Shown one piece after another: positions 52,616 to 62,324 of a stretch of DNA of 64,000 nucleotides. Numbering within the stretch: the stretch's first letter is position 1; every line of letters begins with the position of its first letter. Source of the DNA: Cellulomonas wangsupingiae (lineage in GTDB: Bacteria > Actinomycetota > Actinomycetes > Actinomycetales > Cellulomonadaceae); the NCBI RefSeq assembly GCF_024508275.1, contig NZ_CP101989.1, positions 3,100,001 through 3,164,000 on the forward strand, in the 5' to 3' direction. Below the pieces are notes generated by a model, which had not been told where the DNA came from, did not search any database, and was given only the letters and a program-made list of their open reading frames with translations. Made by a program: the position numbers and the translations under genes.

Positions 52616-53536
52616 ATGAGCGATCTCCTGCCGCCCGCCCGTGCTCTCACGGTCCACCCGGGGCGTCGACCAGGACGACGGTGGACCACCGTCGCGCGCG
52701 GCCTGCACCACCCGCCGGGACTGACCGCGCTGCACGCCTGGCAGCACGTCCTGCCGGCCTCCGCGGCGTTCTCCCACCTCACTGCCGCCGGCCTGCACGG
52801 CTGGTGGCTGCCGCAGGTGCCGCCCGACCTGCCGGTGCTCGTGGACCAGGCCGAGGCCGACCACCGGACACGACGACCCGGGGTCCGCGTCACGCGGACC
52901 ACCTCACCGGTCCCCGTCCTGGAGCGGGACGGACTCCGCGTGGCGGTGGCGCCGCACACGCTCCTGGCGTGCGCGCGCGACCTCGCGCTGCTCGACCTCG
53001 TCGTCCTCGTCGACTCGGCCCTGCGATCGGGGTGCACGGTGCCGGACATCGAGGCGGTGTGCGCGCCCCGACGACGCGGTGTCGTCGCTCTGCGCCGCGC
53101 CGTCGCCCTCGCCGACGGGCGCAGCGAGTCCCCCTGGGAGTCCCTGCTGCGCCTCATGCACGTCACGCTCGGGGCCGACGTGGTGCCGCAGCACCCGGTG
53201 CACCGCGCGTCGGGCGAGCTCGTGGCGCGCGGCGACCTGTGGATCACCGGGACCACGACGCTCCACGAGTACGACGGCGCGGTCCACCGGGACGCCCAGC
53301 AGCACGCGGCCGACCTGCGCCGGGACCGTGCGCTGACGTCGATCGGCTGGACCCGGCGCGGCTACGCGTCGGGTGACCTGCGCGACCGGCCGGTGAGCGT
53401 CCTGCGGGACATCGACGACGCCCTGGGCCGGGAGCACGTCCCGGAACGCGTCCGGCCGTGGCTCGACCTGCTGGCCGCGTCGACGTTCACGGCAGCCGGG
53501 CGCACCCGTCTGGCCCGGCGCCTGACACGCCCTTGA
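52616..53536 (+). CDS. AbiEi-like/DUF559-type protein
   Basis: A 306-residue protein of the actinobacterial group annotated as AbiEi antitoxin-like with a C-terminal DUF559/Vsr-like endonuclease fold. The N-terminal part has PASAAFSHLTAAGLHGW (the AFSHLTAA motif). The C-terminal part has PWESLLRLMHV and LHEYDGAVHRD, which matches the E-x-D-G-x-x-H nuclease core. No partner toxin gene lies next to it. ATG 52616 has CGGG but no strong ribosome site. Its stop codon is the first three bases of the palindrome array. Confidence 0.7.
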   Translation: MSDLLPPARALTVHPGRRPGRRWTTVARGLHHPPGLTALHAWQHVLPASAAFSHLTAAGLHGWWLPQVPPDLPVLVDQAEADHRTRRPGVRVTRTTSPVPVLERDGLRVAVAPHTLLACARDLALLDLVVLVDSALRSGCTVPDIEAVCAPRRRGVVALRRAVALADGRSESPWESLLRLMHVTLGADVVPQHPVHRASGELVARGDLWITGTTTLHEYDGAVHRDAQQHAADLRRDRALTSIGWTRRGYASGDLRDRPVSVLRDIDDALGREHVPERVRPWLDLLAASTFTAAGRTRLARRLTRP

Positions 53537-53820
53537 CCACTGGTCATCCCGGGGGGTCCTGACGACGACCACTGGTCACTTGGGAGCCTTCCCGGCGGCC
53601 ACAGCACCCCCCAACTGACCACTGGTCACCCAGCAGACCCGCACGATGACCACTGGTCACCCGGGAGCCCTCCCGGCGGACACAGCACCCCCAACTGACC
53701 ACTGGTCACCCAGCAGATCCGCACGATGACCACTGGTCACTTGGGAGCCCTCCCGGCCGCCACAGCACCCCCCAACTGACCACTGGTCACCCAGCAGGTC
53801 CCCGCGATGACCACTGGTCA
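53534..53820. repeat. Array of eight TGACCACTGGTCA palindromes between convergent genes
   Basis: Copies begin at 53534, 53566 (first base C), 53616, 53647, 53696, 53727, 53777 and 53808. Steps alternate 32, 50, 31, 49, 31, 50, 31 bp, so pairs recur with a period of about 81 bp. The short spacers (18 nt, beginning CCCAGCAG) and the long spacers (36-37 nt, each with a GGGAGCCYTCCC dyad and CACAGCACCCC) are themselves conserved. It fills the 316-bp gap between the stops at 53536 and 53853. No gene and no known operator was recognised. Confidence 0.95.
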
Positions 53821-53852
53821 TCGTGTGCGGGCGCGCCGGGCATGCCGGGCTG

Positions 53853-55211
53853 CTACCAGCCCAGGGCGCGGCGCAGGCGGCGGGCCGCCTCGCGGCCCGC
53901 GCGGTTCGCGCCGATCGTGGACGCGGCCGGGCCGTACCCGACGAGCTGCAGCCGTGGCTCGCCCACGACCTGGGTGCCGTCCATGGCGATGCCGCCGCCC
54001 GGGCTGCGCAACCCCAGGGGCGCCAGGTGGTCGAGCGACGCGCGGAAGCCGGTGGCCCACAGGATCGTGCGGGCGTCGACGACCGACGGCCCGTCCGCCC
54101 AGCCACCGACCTCGCCCGCCGCACCACCCTCGTCAGCCGCACCACCCTCGCCGGCCGCTCCACCCTCGCCGACCGCACGACCCTCACCAGCCGCACCGAC
54201 CTGGCCGACGGCACCACCCTCGCCGCCCACGACGTCACCGACGTCACCTCGCACCCCGTCCCCGGACGGTTCCCACACCACCCCGTCGGGGACGATGCGG
54301 GTGAACATGGGACGCGCCCGCAGCACCCCACGCTCGATGCCGTCGCGGTACGCCGGCGTGAGCGGCAGACCGGTGACCGAGACCACCGACTGCGGCGGGA
54401 GGCCGGCGCGCACCCGCTCGTCGACACGGGCGACGGCGTCACGGCCGAGCTCGGGCGTCAGCTCCTCGTCCACCCACGACGGGGGCCGGCGCGTCACCCA
54501 CGTGGTCGTCGTGACCTGCGCGATCTGCAGCAGCAGCTGGACGGCCGACGTGCCCCCACCGACCACCACGACGTGCCCGTCGGACAGGTCGGCCGCGCTC
54601 CGGAAGTCGCGCGTGTGCAGCTGGCGACCGCGGAACACCGCGCGGCCGGGGTACGCCGGCCAGAACGGCTTGCCCCACGTCCCCGACGCGTTGACCACGC
54701 CGCGCGCGGACCACACGACGACCTCGTCGGTGTGCTCGACGTGCCGGGTCGTCACGAGGTACCCCGGGTCGTCGTCGGGCCGGGGCGCGCGCTCGACGCG
54801 GGTGACCGCCACGGGACGCTGGACGTTGAGCCCGAAGGCCTCCTCGTACTGCGCGAAGTAGTACGGCACGGCGTCCGCGGCGGGCTCCGAGGGGTCGGCG
54901 ACCGTCAACGGCATGCCGGGCAGGTCGTGCACCCGGTGGGCGTCCGCCATGGTCAGCGACCGCCACCGGTGCTGCCACGCGCCGCCGGGGCGCGGCCCGG
55001 CGTCCAGCACGACGAAGGTGCCGCGCGCGCTCTCCCACCCGGCCGTCCCGACGGGGACGAGCCCCGTGCGGTGCAGGTGGTAGGCCGTCGACAGACCGGC
55101 CTGGCCGGCCCCGATGACGACGACGTCGACGTCGACCGTCCGGGGCCCGCGCGGACCCCGCCGCGCACGTCGCCCGCCCGAGGCTGCGGTGGCGACGGGA
55201 GGGTGGTCCAT
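53853..55211 (-). CDS. Flavin-containing NAD(P)-binding monooxygenase-like protein
   Basis: A 452-residue FAD/NADPH enzyme of the flavin monooxygenase/CzcO group. The FAD site is VVVIGAGQAGLSTAYHL, a second Rossmann motif is VVVVGGGTSAVQLLLQ, and the C-terminal ATG motif is ILWATGFRASLDHLAPLG. Between them, near residues 320-375, a Gly/Glu/Ala-rich insert is encoded by 18-bp tandem repeats. ATG 55211 is preceded by TAGCGT and nine bases, so it may be leaderless. Substrate unknown. Confidence 0.88.
   Translation of the reverse strand: MDHPPVATAASGGRRARRGPRGPRTVDVDVVVIGAGQAGLSTAYHLHRTGLVPVGTAGWESARGTFVVLDAGPRPGGAWQHRWRSLTMADAHRVHDLPGMPLTVADPSEPAADAVPYYFAQYEEAFGLNVQRPVAVTRVERAPRPDDDPGYLVTTRHVEHTDEVVVWSARGVVNASGTWGKPFWPAYPGRAVFRGRQLHTRDFRSAADLSDGHVVVVGGGTSAVQLLLQIAQVTTTTWVTRRPPSWVDEELTPELGRDAVARVDERVRAGLPPQSVVSVTGLPLTPAYRDGIERGVLRARPMFTRIVPDGVVWEPSGDGVRGDVGDVVGGEGGAVGQVGAAGEGRAVGEGGAAGEGGAADEGGAAGEVGGWADGPSVVDARTILWATGFRASLDHLAPLGLRSPGGGIAMDGTQVVGEPRLQLVGYGPAASTIGANRAGREAARRLRRALGW
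54118..54225. repeat. 18-bp tandem repeat inside the monooxygenase gene
   Basis: Six head-to-tail units of GCCGCACCACCCTCGCCG-like sequence (54118-54135 onward in steps of 18). Units differ at a few positions. On the coding strand they give Gly-Glu-Gly-Gly-Ala-Ala repeats. The length keeps the reading frame. Confidence 0.8.
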
Positions 55212-55337
55212 GACGCGACCACGCTACCCGCTGCCGCGGACGGTCCGCGGCCCCGGACCGGTCCCGCGTGCGCACCGCCCGCGGCGGATCACCCGGCCGG
55301 GCGGCCGCCGGTCGGGTGCTCGTGGTGGGATGGGCGC

Positions 55338-56393
55338 ATGTCCGACTTCGAGATGCCGGCGTCGGTCACGGCCGTGGCCGGGCCGTTGCCACCCGCGCAG
55401 GCCGACGCCGTGCGTGCGCTGCACCGCTCGGCGACGCGCTGCGACGGCGTCGCGCCCCTGTCGGAGCAGCCGCTGCTGTGGCTCGCCGACGAGGAGGCGC
55501 CCGTCGTGCACCTGCTCGCCCGGGCGACGGACGACCCGCCGGACGACGACCGGCAGGCGCCGCTCGTCGGCTACGCGCAGCTCGACGTCGGCAGCTCGAC
55601 GACGGTGCGGGCCGAGCTCGTCGTGGACCCGCCGTACCGCCGGCGCGGTGTCGCCAGGGCCCTGCTCGCCGACGCGGCGACCGAGGCGGCCGCCGTCCCC
55701 GGGCGCCGCCTGCAGGTGTGGGCCCACGGCGACCTGCCCGCGGCCCGTGCGACGGCCGCCGCGGCGGGCATGTCCGTGGTGCGCGAGCTGTGGCGGATGG
55801 CGCTCGACCTCACGGAGCACCCGCCCGCCGACGCGGCCCTCCCCCAGGGCGTGCAGGTGCGGACGTTCGTGCCCGGGCAGGACGAGGACGCGTGGCGGCG
55901 CGTGAACGCCCGCGCGTTCGCGTACCACCCCGAGCAGGGCCGCATGACGTCCGCGGACCTGCGGGCACGCGAGCAGGAGCCCTGGTTCGACCCGGCCGGG
56001 TTCCTGCTCGTGGAGCGCGACGGCCAGCTGCTCGGGTCGGTGTGGACGAAGGTCCACCCGCCCGGCGACGCCCCGGACGGCGCTCCGGGCGAGGAGGTCG
56101 GCGAGATCTACGTGGTCGGCGTGGACCCCGACGCGCAGGGCCTCGGCCTGGGTCGCGCGCTCACGTCGCTGGGGCTCGCGCACCTGCGCGACCGGGGTCT
56201 GCGCACGGTCATCCTCTACACCGGTGCGGAGAACACGGTCGCGGTGCACACGTACCAGCGCGCGGGCTTCGTGCGGGCGGCCGTCGACGTGATGTACGGC
56301 GCGTCCGGCAGCCCGGCCCGCGGCACGCCGCTCGCCCGGGTGGCCGACGACGACACGCCTACTCCCGCCGACGGTGCCACGATGGGGGCATGA
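55338..56393 (+). CDS. mshD: Mycothiol synthase
   Basis: A 351-residue double-GNAT protein that acetylates Cys-GlcN-Ins in the last step of mycothiol synthesis. The N-terminal acetyltransferase half has [19 protein letters not shown], the C-terminal half [20 protein letters not shown] and [20 protein letters not shown]. This identifies an actinobacterium. ATG 55338 is near a TGGGAT hexamer and lacks a ribosome site. It overlaps ppk1 by ATGA. Confidence 0.93.
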   Translation: MSDFEMPASVTAVAGPLPPAQADAVRALHRSATRCDGVAPLSEQPLLWLADEEAPVVHLLARATDDPPDDDRQAPLVGYAQLDVGSSTTVRAELVVDPPYRRRGVARALLADAATEAAAVPGRRLQVWAHGDLPAARATAAAAGMSVVRELWRMALDLTEHPPADAALPQGVQVRTFVPGQDEDAWRRVNARAFAYHPEQGRMTSADLRAREQEPWFDPAGFLLVERDGQLLGSVWTKVHPPGDAPDGAPGEEVGEIYVVGVDPDAQGLGLGRALTSLGLAHLRDRGLRTVILYTGAENTVAVHTYQRAGFVRAAVDVMYGASGSPARGTPLARVADDDTPTPADGATMGA

Positions 56394-58624
56394 CCGACGC
56401 CCCCACGATCGACCCGGCGCTGGCCGAGCGGATCGCCGAGCACGTCGAGACCGCGCAGCCCGTGCCGCACCCGCACGACGCGGCCCTTCCCGACGACCGG
56501 TTCCTCGACCGCGAGCTGTCCTGGCTGGCCTTCAACCAGCGTGTGCTCGAGCTCGCCGAGGACGCCGAGCTGCCGCTGCTGGAACGCGTGAGGTTCCTCG
56601 CGATCTTCGCGTCCAACCTCGACGAGTTCTTCATGGTCCGGGTGGCCGGCCTCAAGCGCCGCATCGCGACGGGGATCGCCGTGACGGCCGCCTCGGGCCT
56701 GTCCCCGCGGCAGGTGCTCGAGGCGATCAGCGAGCGCGCGCACGCGCTCATGGAGCGGCACTCGCGGGTCTTCGTCGAGCAGGTGCAGCCGGCGCTCGCG
56801 GGCGAGGGCATCACGATCGTGCGGTGGGACGAGCTCGGTGACGCGGAGCAGGACCGCCTCCACAAGTTCTTCCGCCGGCAGATCTTCCCGGTCCTGACCC
56901 CGCTCGCGGTCGACCCGGCCCACCCGTTCCCGTACATCTCGGGGCTGTCGCTCAACCTCGCGGTGAGCGTCGTCAACCCAGCCAGCGGCAAGGAGCACTT
57001 CGCGCGCGTGAAGGTGCCGCCCCTGCTGCCGCGGTACATCGCCGTCGACGCGGCCGGCCGGCCCTCGGCCCCGGTCCCCCAGACGGCGGCACCCGAGCGG
57101 GGCCCGATGTCGTTCGTGCCCGTCGAGGACGTCATCGCCCAGCACCTCGACATGCTGTTCCCCGGCATGGAGGTCCGCGAGTTCCACACCTTCCGCATCA
57201 CGCGCAACGAGGACGTCGAGGTCGAGGAGGACGACGCCGAGAACCTCCTCAAGGCGATGGAGAAGGAGCTCCTGCGCCGCCGCTTCGGCCCTCCGGTGCG
57301 GCTCGAGCTCGCCGAGGGCATCAGCCCGCGCGTCCGCAAGCTGCTGGTGCGCGAGCTGGGCATGTCCGAGGACGACGTGTACGAGCTGCCCGCGCCGCTG
57401 GACCACACCGGCCTGAACCTCGTCGCCGACCTGGACCGTCCCGAGCTGCAGTACCCCCGCTTCGTGCCCGCGACGCACCGGTACCTGGCCGAGGTCGAGT
57501 CCGCGACGCCGACGAACGTGTTCGCCGCGATCCGCGCCCGCGACATCCTCCTGCACCACCCGTACGACTCGTTCTCGACGTCGGTGCAGACGTTCCTCGA
57601 GCAGGCGGCGGCCGACCCGAACGTCCTGGCCATCAAGCAGACGCTGTACCGCACGTCGGGCGACTCCCCCATCGTCGACGCGCTCATCGACGCCGCGCAG
57701 GCCGGCAAGCAGGTCCTCGCGCTGGTGGAGATCAAGGCGCGGTTCGACGAGCAGAACAACATCTCGTGGGCGCGCAAGCTCGAGCAGGCCGGCGTGCACG
57801 TGGTGTACGGGATCGTGGGCCTCAAGACGCACTGCAAGCTCTCGCTCGTCGTGCGGCAGGAGGCCGACGGCCTGCGTCGCTACAGCCACGTCGGGACGGG
57901 CAACTACCACCCGAAGACGGCGCGCCTGTACACCGACCTGGGCCTGCTGACGGCCGACCCGGACGTCGGCCAGGACCTCACCCGCCTGTTCAACCAGCTG
58001 TCCGGCTACGCGCCGAAGTCCCGGTTCCACCGGCTGCTCGTGGCACCGCGCTCGGTGCGCACGGGGCTCGTCGAGCGGATCGAGCGCGAGACGGAGGCAG
58101 CACGGCGCGGCGAGACCGCGTGGATCAAGATCAAGGTCAACTCGATGGTCGACGAGGTCACGATCGACGCGCTGTACCGCGCGTCGCAGGCGGGCGTCCC
58201 GGTCGACATCAACGTGCGCGGCATCTGCGCGCTGCGACCGGGCGTGCCCGGCCTCTCCGAGACGATCCGCGTCCGGTCGATCCTCGGGCGGTTCCTGGAG
58301 CACTCGCGGATCTTCGCGTTCGGGCACAGCACACCGTCGTCCGACGACGGCTTCGAAGGGCCCGAGGTGTACATCGGCTCCGCGGACCTCATGCACCGCA
58401 ACCTCGACCGGCGCGTCGAGGCGCTGGTGCGGGTCGCGGACCCGGCGCAGGTGACCGAGCTCGTCGAGTACCTCGACGAGACGATGGACGACCGCACGTC
58501 GTCGTGGCGCCTGGGGCCGGACGGTGACTGGGTGCGCCACCGCCGCGGGCCGGACGGGCCCCTGGTGGACCTGCAGGAGGTGCTCATCCACCGTCAGAGG
58601 CGTCGGCCGGGCGCCGCCCGGTGA
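56390..58624 (+). CDS. ppk1: Polyphosphate kinase 1
   Basis: A 744-residue kinase that polymerises the gamma-phosphate of ATP into polyphosphate. Seen: [20 protein letters not shown] at the N-terminus, [22 protein letters not shown], the phosphorylated His481 in [13 protein letters not shown], His500 in [15 protein letters not shown] and the C-terminal [14 protein letters not shown]. Coupled to mshD (ATGA) and mutT1 (GTGA). Confidence 0.97.
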   Translation: MTDAPTIDPALAERIAEHVETAQPVPHPHDAALPDDRFLDRELSWLAFNQRVLELAEDAELPLLERVRFLAIFASNLDEFFMVRVAGLKRRIATGIAVTAASGLSPRQVLEAISERAHALMERHSRVFVEQVQPALAGEGITIVRWDELGDAEQDRLHKFFRRQIFPVLTPLAVDPAHPFPYISGLSLNLAVSVVNPASGKEHFARVKVPPLLPRYIAVDAAGRPSAPVPQTAAPERGPMSFVPVEDVIAQHLDMLFPGMEVREFHTFRITRNEDVEVEEDDAENLLKAMEKELLRRRFGPPVRLELAEGISPRVRKLLVRELGMSEDDVYELPAPLDHTGLNLVADLDRPELQYPRFVPATHRYLAEVESATPTNVFAAIRARDILLHHPYDSFSTSVQTFLEQAAADPNVLAIKQTLYRTSGDSPIVDALIDAAQAGKQVLALVEIKARFDEQNNISWARKLEQAGVHVVYGIVGLKTHCKLSLVVRQEADGLRRYSHVGTGNYHPKTARLYTDLGLLTADPDVGQDLTRLFNQLSGYAPKSRFHRLLVAPRSVRTGLVERIERETEAARRGETAWIKIKVNSMVDEVTIDALYRASQAGVPVDINVRGICALRPGVPGLSETIRVRSILGRFLEHSRIFAFGHSTPSSDDGFEGPEVYIGSADLMHRNLDRRVEALVRVADPAQVTELVEYLDETMDDRTSSWRLGPDGDWVRHRRGPDGPLVDLQEVLIHRQRRRPGAAR

Positions 58625-59601
58625 AGGCCGCGCCCGCCGCGCCCGTGCAGGCCGCCGGGGCGCTCGTCTGGCGCGTGCGTGCGGGGCACCTGCAGGTGGC
58701 CCTGGTCCACCGGCCGCGGTACCGCGACTGGTCGTGGCCCAAGGGCAAGCTCGACCCCGGGGAGACCCCGCCCGTCGCGGCCGTCCGCGAGATCGAGGAG
58801 GAGACGGGCCTGGCCGTCGTGCTGGGTGTCCCGCTGCCGGGGCTGGAGTACCGGCTCGCCGACGGCCGGGAGAAGGTCGTGCACTACTGGGCCGCGCGCG
58901 TCGGGGGGCGCGGCGACGACGCAGCGCTGCACGCCCGCCTGCCGGTGCGGCACGCCGACCGCTCGGAGATCGACCACTGGGAGTGGTTCGACGCCGCGGA
59001 CGCCGAGCGGCGCCTGACCCGGCGTGCCGACCGCCGACCGCTGGACGCGCTCCGCGACCTGCACGCGAAGGGCCGGCTGGACACGCGTGCGCTCGTCGTC
59101 GCGCGGCACGCGCAGGCCCGCAAGCGCAGCCTGTGGGGCGGCGCCGACGAGAACCGCCCGCTGACCGGCCTGGGACGGAGGCAGGCCACCGCGATGACGC
59201 CGGCGCTGGCCGCCTTCGGCGTCGGGCGCGTGGTGACCAGCAGCTGGGAGCGCTGCGCGGCGAGCATCGCGCCGTACGCGGCCGCGGCCGGCGTGGCCCC
59301 CGAGGTCGTGGACGGGCTGACCGAGGCCGGGAACGACGAGTCACCGGCCCGGGTGGGGGCGATCGTCCACGAGCTGCTGGACGACCGGCGCGACACCGTG
59401 CTGTGCACGCACCGCCCGGTGCTGCCCACGGTCCTGGACGTCCTGGCCGAGCACAGCCGCCGCCCGGTCGCCGACGCGCTGCCGCACGACAACCCGTTCC
59501 TCGTCCCCGCCGAGCTCCTGGTGGCGCACGCGGGCGTCACGTCGCACGGCGTGCGGGTGCTGGCCGTCGAGCGGCACCGGTCGCCCGTCGCGCCCGACTG
59601 A
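58621..59601 (+). CDS. mutT1: MutT1-type NUDIX hydrolase-histidine phosphatase fusion
   Basis: A 326-residue two-domain enzyme. The NUDIX box is [20 protein letters not shown] followed by TGL (residues about 42-64). The C-terminal histidine-phosphatase domain starts [16 protein letters not shown], with the catalytic RHA. It matches mycobacterial MutT1, which lies next to ppk1 and hydrolyses 8-oxo-dGTP and diadenosine polyphosphates. GTG 58621 overlaps the ppk1 stop. Confidence 0.93.
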   Translation: MKAAPAAPVQAAGALVWRVRAGHLQVALVHRPRYRDWSWPKGKLDPGETPPVAAVREIEEETGLAVVLGVPLPGLEYRLADGREKVVHYWAARVGGRGDDAALHARLPVRHADRSEIDHWEWFDAADAERRLTRRADRRPLDALRDLHAKGRLDTRALVVARHAQARKRSLWGGADENRPLTGLGRRQATAMTPALAAFGVGRVVTSSWERCAASIAPYAAAAGVAPEVVDGLTEAGNDESPARVGAIVHELLDDRRDTVLCTHRPVLPTVLDVLAEHSRRPVADALPHDNPFLVPAELLVAHAGVTSHGVRVLAVERHRSPVAPD

Positions 59602-59634
59602 GGGCTCAGCCGGCGTGGCTCAGCCCGGCGAGGC

Positions 59635-60639
59635 TCAGCCCAGGATCGGGTGCAGGATCCAGAACACAACGGCCGCGACGAGCGCCGCCGCGGGGATCGT
59701 GAGGATCCAGGCGCCTGCGATGTTCTTGGCGACGCCCCACCGCACGGCCGACAGCCGCTTGGTGGCACCGACGCCCATGATCGCCGACGTGATGGTGTGC
59801 GTCGTGGAGACCGGTGCGTGCAGCGCGAACGCGTTGACGTACAGCACGACCGCGGAGACCGACTCGGCGACGAACCCGCGCGCGGGGTCGAGCTCGATGA
59901 TCTTGCGACCGAGCGTGCGCATGATGCGCCAGCCGCCGGCGTACGTGCCGGCCGAGATCGCGGCGGCGGCGGCGAGCTTGACCCACAACGGGATGCCCTC
60001 GTCCGGGTTCGCCCAGCCGGCGGTGAGCAGCGCCAGGTAGATGACGCCCATCGTCTTCTGCGCGTCCTGCAGGCCGTGGCCCAGGGCCATGGCGGCCGCC
60101 GACACCGTCTGCGCGATGCGGAACCGGCGGTTGACGCGGGTCGGAGGGCGGTTGCGGATGAGCCACAGCAGCCCGACCATCACGGCGAACGCCAGCCCGA
60201 AGCCGATGAGCGGCGAGAAGATCATCGGCAGGACGACCTTGTCGACGATCGCCGAGCCGTAGATGCCGAAGCCGGCGGCGAGCCCCGCCCCGACCAGCCC
60301 GCCGATGAGGGCGTGCGTGGACGACGAGGGCAGACCGAACCACCACGTGACCAGGTTCCACGTGATCGCGCCCACGAGCGCGCAGAGCACGACCACGAGC
60401 GCGGAGTGCGGTGGTTCGCCCTGCAGATCGACGATCGACGTGGCGATGGTCTCGGCCACCTCGGTGCCGAGCAGGGCACCGGCGAAGTTCATGATGGCCG
60501 CCATGATCAGCGCCGCGCGCGGCGTCAGCGCGCGCGTCGAGACCGACGTGGCGATGGCGTTGGCGGCGTCATGGAAGCCGTTCGTGTAGTCGAACCCGAG
60601 GGCGAGCGCGACGACGAAGACGACGAGCACAGGTTCCAC
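59635..60639 (-). CDS. pit: Low-affinity inorganic phosphate transporter (Pit family)
   Basis: A 334-residue permease with about ten helices. The two inverted family repeats are GFDYTNGFHDAANAIATSVS and the later STTHTITSAIMGVGATKR, plus GLPSSSTHALIGGLVGAG. Proton-coupled metal-phosphate uptake. GTG 60639 is 6 bp after the DUF47 stop, so the pair is one operon. The end converges on mutT1 with a triple GGCTCAGCC-type repeat in the 33-bp gap. Confidence 0.95.
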   Translation of the reverse strand: MEPVLVVFVVALALGFDYTNGFHDAANAIATSVSTRALTPRAALIMAAIMNFAGALLGTEVAETIATSIVDLQGEPPHSALVVVLCALVGAITWNLVTWWFGLPSSSTHALIGGLVGAGLAAGFGIYGSAIVDKVVLPMIFSPLIGFGLAFAVMVGLLWLIRNRPPTRVNRRFRIAQTVSAAAMALGHGLQDAQKTMGVIYLALLTAGWANPDEGIPLWVKLAAAAAISAGTYAGGWRIMRTLGRKIIELDPARGFVAESVSAVVLYVNAFALHAPVSTTHTITSAIMGVGATKRLSAVRWGVAKNIAGAWILTIPAAALVAAVVFWILHPILG

Positions 60640-60645
60640 GGGTGC

Positions 60646-61266
60646 TCAGGACTCCTTGAGCGCGATCGTCTCGACCGTGTTGGCCACCTTCTCGAAGGCG
60701 TCCGCCGCGTCCTCGAGCTTCTCGACGATCTCCTTGAGCTTCATCAGCAGGATCGGGTCGGCGATCTCGTCGAACATCTGCGCGAGCAGCTTGCGGTGCG
60801 ACTTGTCCGCCTGGTTCTCGAGGCGGTTGACCTCGACCCAGTACTCCTGGAGCGAGTCCATGGACCGCAGGCGCGGCATGGCCTCGGCCGTCAGCTCGGC
60901 TGCGCGCTGCAGCACCTGGACCTGGTCGGACACGCGTGCCGGCAGCTCGTCGACCTTGTACAGGACGATGAGGTCGGACGCCTCGTCCATGTAGTCCATG
61001 CAGTCGTCGAGGCTCGACGCGAGGTCGTAGATGTCGTCGCGGTCGAACGGCGTCACGAACGTCTGGTTGAGGCGACGCATGATCGTGTGGGTCGCGTCGT
61101 CCGCGGCATGCTCCGCGTCGGCCATCCGCTTGTTGATCTCCTTGCGGGTGGCGCGGTCGGCGCCGAGCATCTCCGCCAGGAGGTTCGCGCCCGTCACGAG
61201 ATGGGACGCGGACGCGGCGAAGAGATCGAAGTACGAGGTGTCGCGCGGTGTCAGGCGCAGGCGCAC
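60646..61266 (-). CDS. DUF47 PhoU-like protein
   Basis: A 206-residue all-helical DUF47 protein, the usual partner of Pit transporters, thought to tune uptake. Seen: SYFDLFAASASHLVTGANLL, MADAEHAADDATHTIMRRLN, FDRDDIYDLASSLDDCMDYM and the tail LEDAADAFEKVANTVETIAL. GTG 61266 has GGAG before it; the longer frame is spurious. TACGCT on the minus strand near 61315 may be its -10. Confidence 0.92.
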   Translation of the reverse strand: MRLRLTPRDTSYFDLFAASASHLVTGANLLAEMLGADRATRKEINKRMADAEHAADDATHTIMRRLNQTFVTPFDRDDIYDLASSLDDCMDYMDEASDLIVLYKVDELPARVSDQVQVLQRAAELTAEAMPRLRSMDSLQEYWVEVNRLENQADKSHRKLLAQMFDEIADPILLMKLKEIVEKLEDAADAFEKVANTVETIALKES

Positions 61267-61507
61267 GGAGGGCTCCGGGTCGTCGACTGGTGGTGAGCCC
61301 CGGGAAAGGGGTCTGGTCCAGCGTAACCGGCGGTGGACCCCCGTCGTGACGGGACCGATGGCCCAGGTGCGCCGCGCGCCACGTGGCGCTGCGGGAGAGA
61401 CGACGCCGGGCCAGGAGCGCCTCTCGGCGCGTGGCCGCTCGAAGCGGCTGATGATGGAGCCCGGGGCTACCGACCCGGCGTCGCGCGACCAGTGTACGCG
61501 CGGGCCG

Positions 61508-62182
61508 TCACTCGAGCCGGTCGGCCCGCCAGAGCTGGGCGGCGTGCGCCAGCTCCTCCGCGGTCCGCACCAGGGAGGCCGCCCCGCGCGTCTGCCGCAC
61601 GGCGGCCCGGGGGTCGAGGTCCTCGAGGTGGTCGGCGTCGAAGGCGGCCCCCGTGGCCAGGACCTGGCAGAACGCGGCGGCACGCTCGAGCGCGACGGCC
61701 AGGTCACCGGTGTAGACGCCCGAGAGCACCGCGTCGGTGGCCGCGCGCACGTCCTGCGGGCCGGGCATGTCGACCACACCGGCGACCACGTCGTGCGCGG
61801 GCGCCGCCGCCACCCCCTGGCGGTACCTGTCCGCGACCGTCACGGGGTCGCGACGCACCCACTCGCGCAGCACGTACAGGCGCCACAGCGCGCCGGGCAG
61901 GGTGTCGGCCGGGCTGTCCGCCCACATCGCCGCGACGACGTCGAGGCCCTCGGTCTCGACGAGCGCGACGAGCCGCGCGACGATCTGCGGGTCCGCGGTG
62001 GCCCGCCCGTGCCGCACCAGCGCGTTGGCCGTGGTGTGGGCGATCTCACCCCGCAGTGCCGGGTCGAGCTCGCCGGGGAGCTCGTCGGCCACCGCGGGGT
62101 CCATCACCACCGGCCGGTGGTGCCGCCGTCCGCCGCCGGGCGCACCGCCGTCGCTCCTGCCGCTCGTTCCGTCCGTGCTCAC
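61508..62182 (-). CDS. Conserved hypothetical protein
   Basis: A 224-residue Ala/Asp-rich, mainly helical protein with no recognised domain. Residues 1-30 are Gly/Arg-rich and the ordered part starts HHRPVVMDPAVADELPGELD. Later motifs: ALVRHGRATADPQIVARLVA, SPADTLPGALWRLYVLREWV and ALERAAAFCQVLATG. GTG 62182 lies in a divergent 142-bp gap with the sugar transporter. Similar proteins appear to be conserved in actinobacteria but a function is not known to me. Confidence 0.65.
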   Translation of the reverse strand: MSTDGTSGRSDGGAPGGGRRHHRPVVMDPAVADELPGELDPALRGEIAHTTANALVRHGRATADPQIVARLVALVETEGLDVVAAMWADSPADTLPGALWRLYVLREWVRRDPVTVADRYRQGVAAAPAHDVVAGVVDMPGPQDVRAATDAVLSGVYTGDLAVALERAAAFCQVLATGAAFDADHLEDLDPRAAVRQTRGAASLVRTAEELAHAAQLWRADRLE

Positions 62183-62324
62183 GGCGGCATGATCCCTCGT
62201 GTCCCGCCCCGCCACCAGCCGTCGCCCGCCCCGCGACGCCGCCGGCGCCGACGTGCGGGCCGCCCGGGTGCGGGCCACAGTGGGTCTGACCGGGACGGGC
62301 CCGGGCACGGGGGGTGGGCTGACC

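Noticed and set aside
53534..53820. CRISPR array
   Set aside because: Repeats are only 13 bp, spacers are themselves repeated, and there are no cas genes.
59602..59640. Triple GGCTCAGCC-type repeat between mutT1 and pit
   Set aside because: Short and partly inside the pit 3' end; no evident function beyond a possible weak hairpin region.
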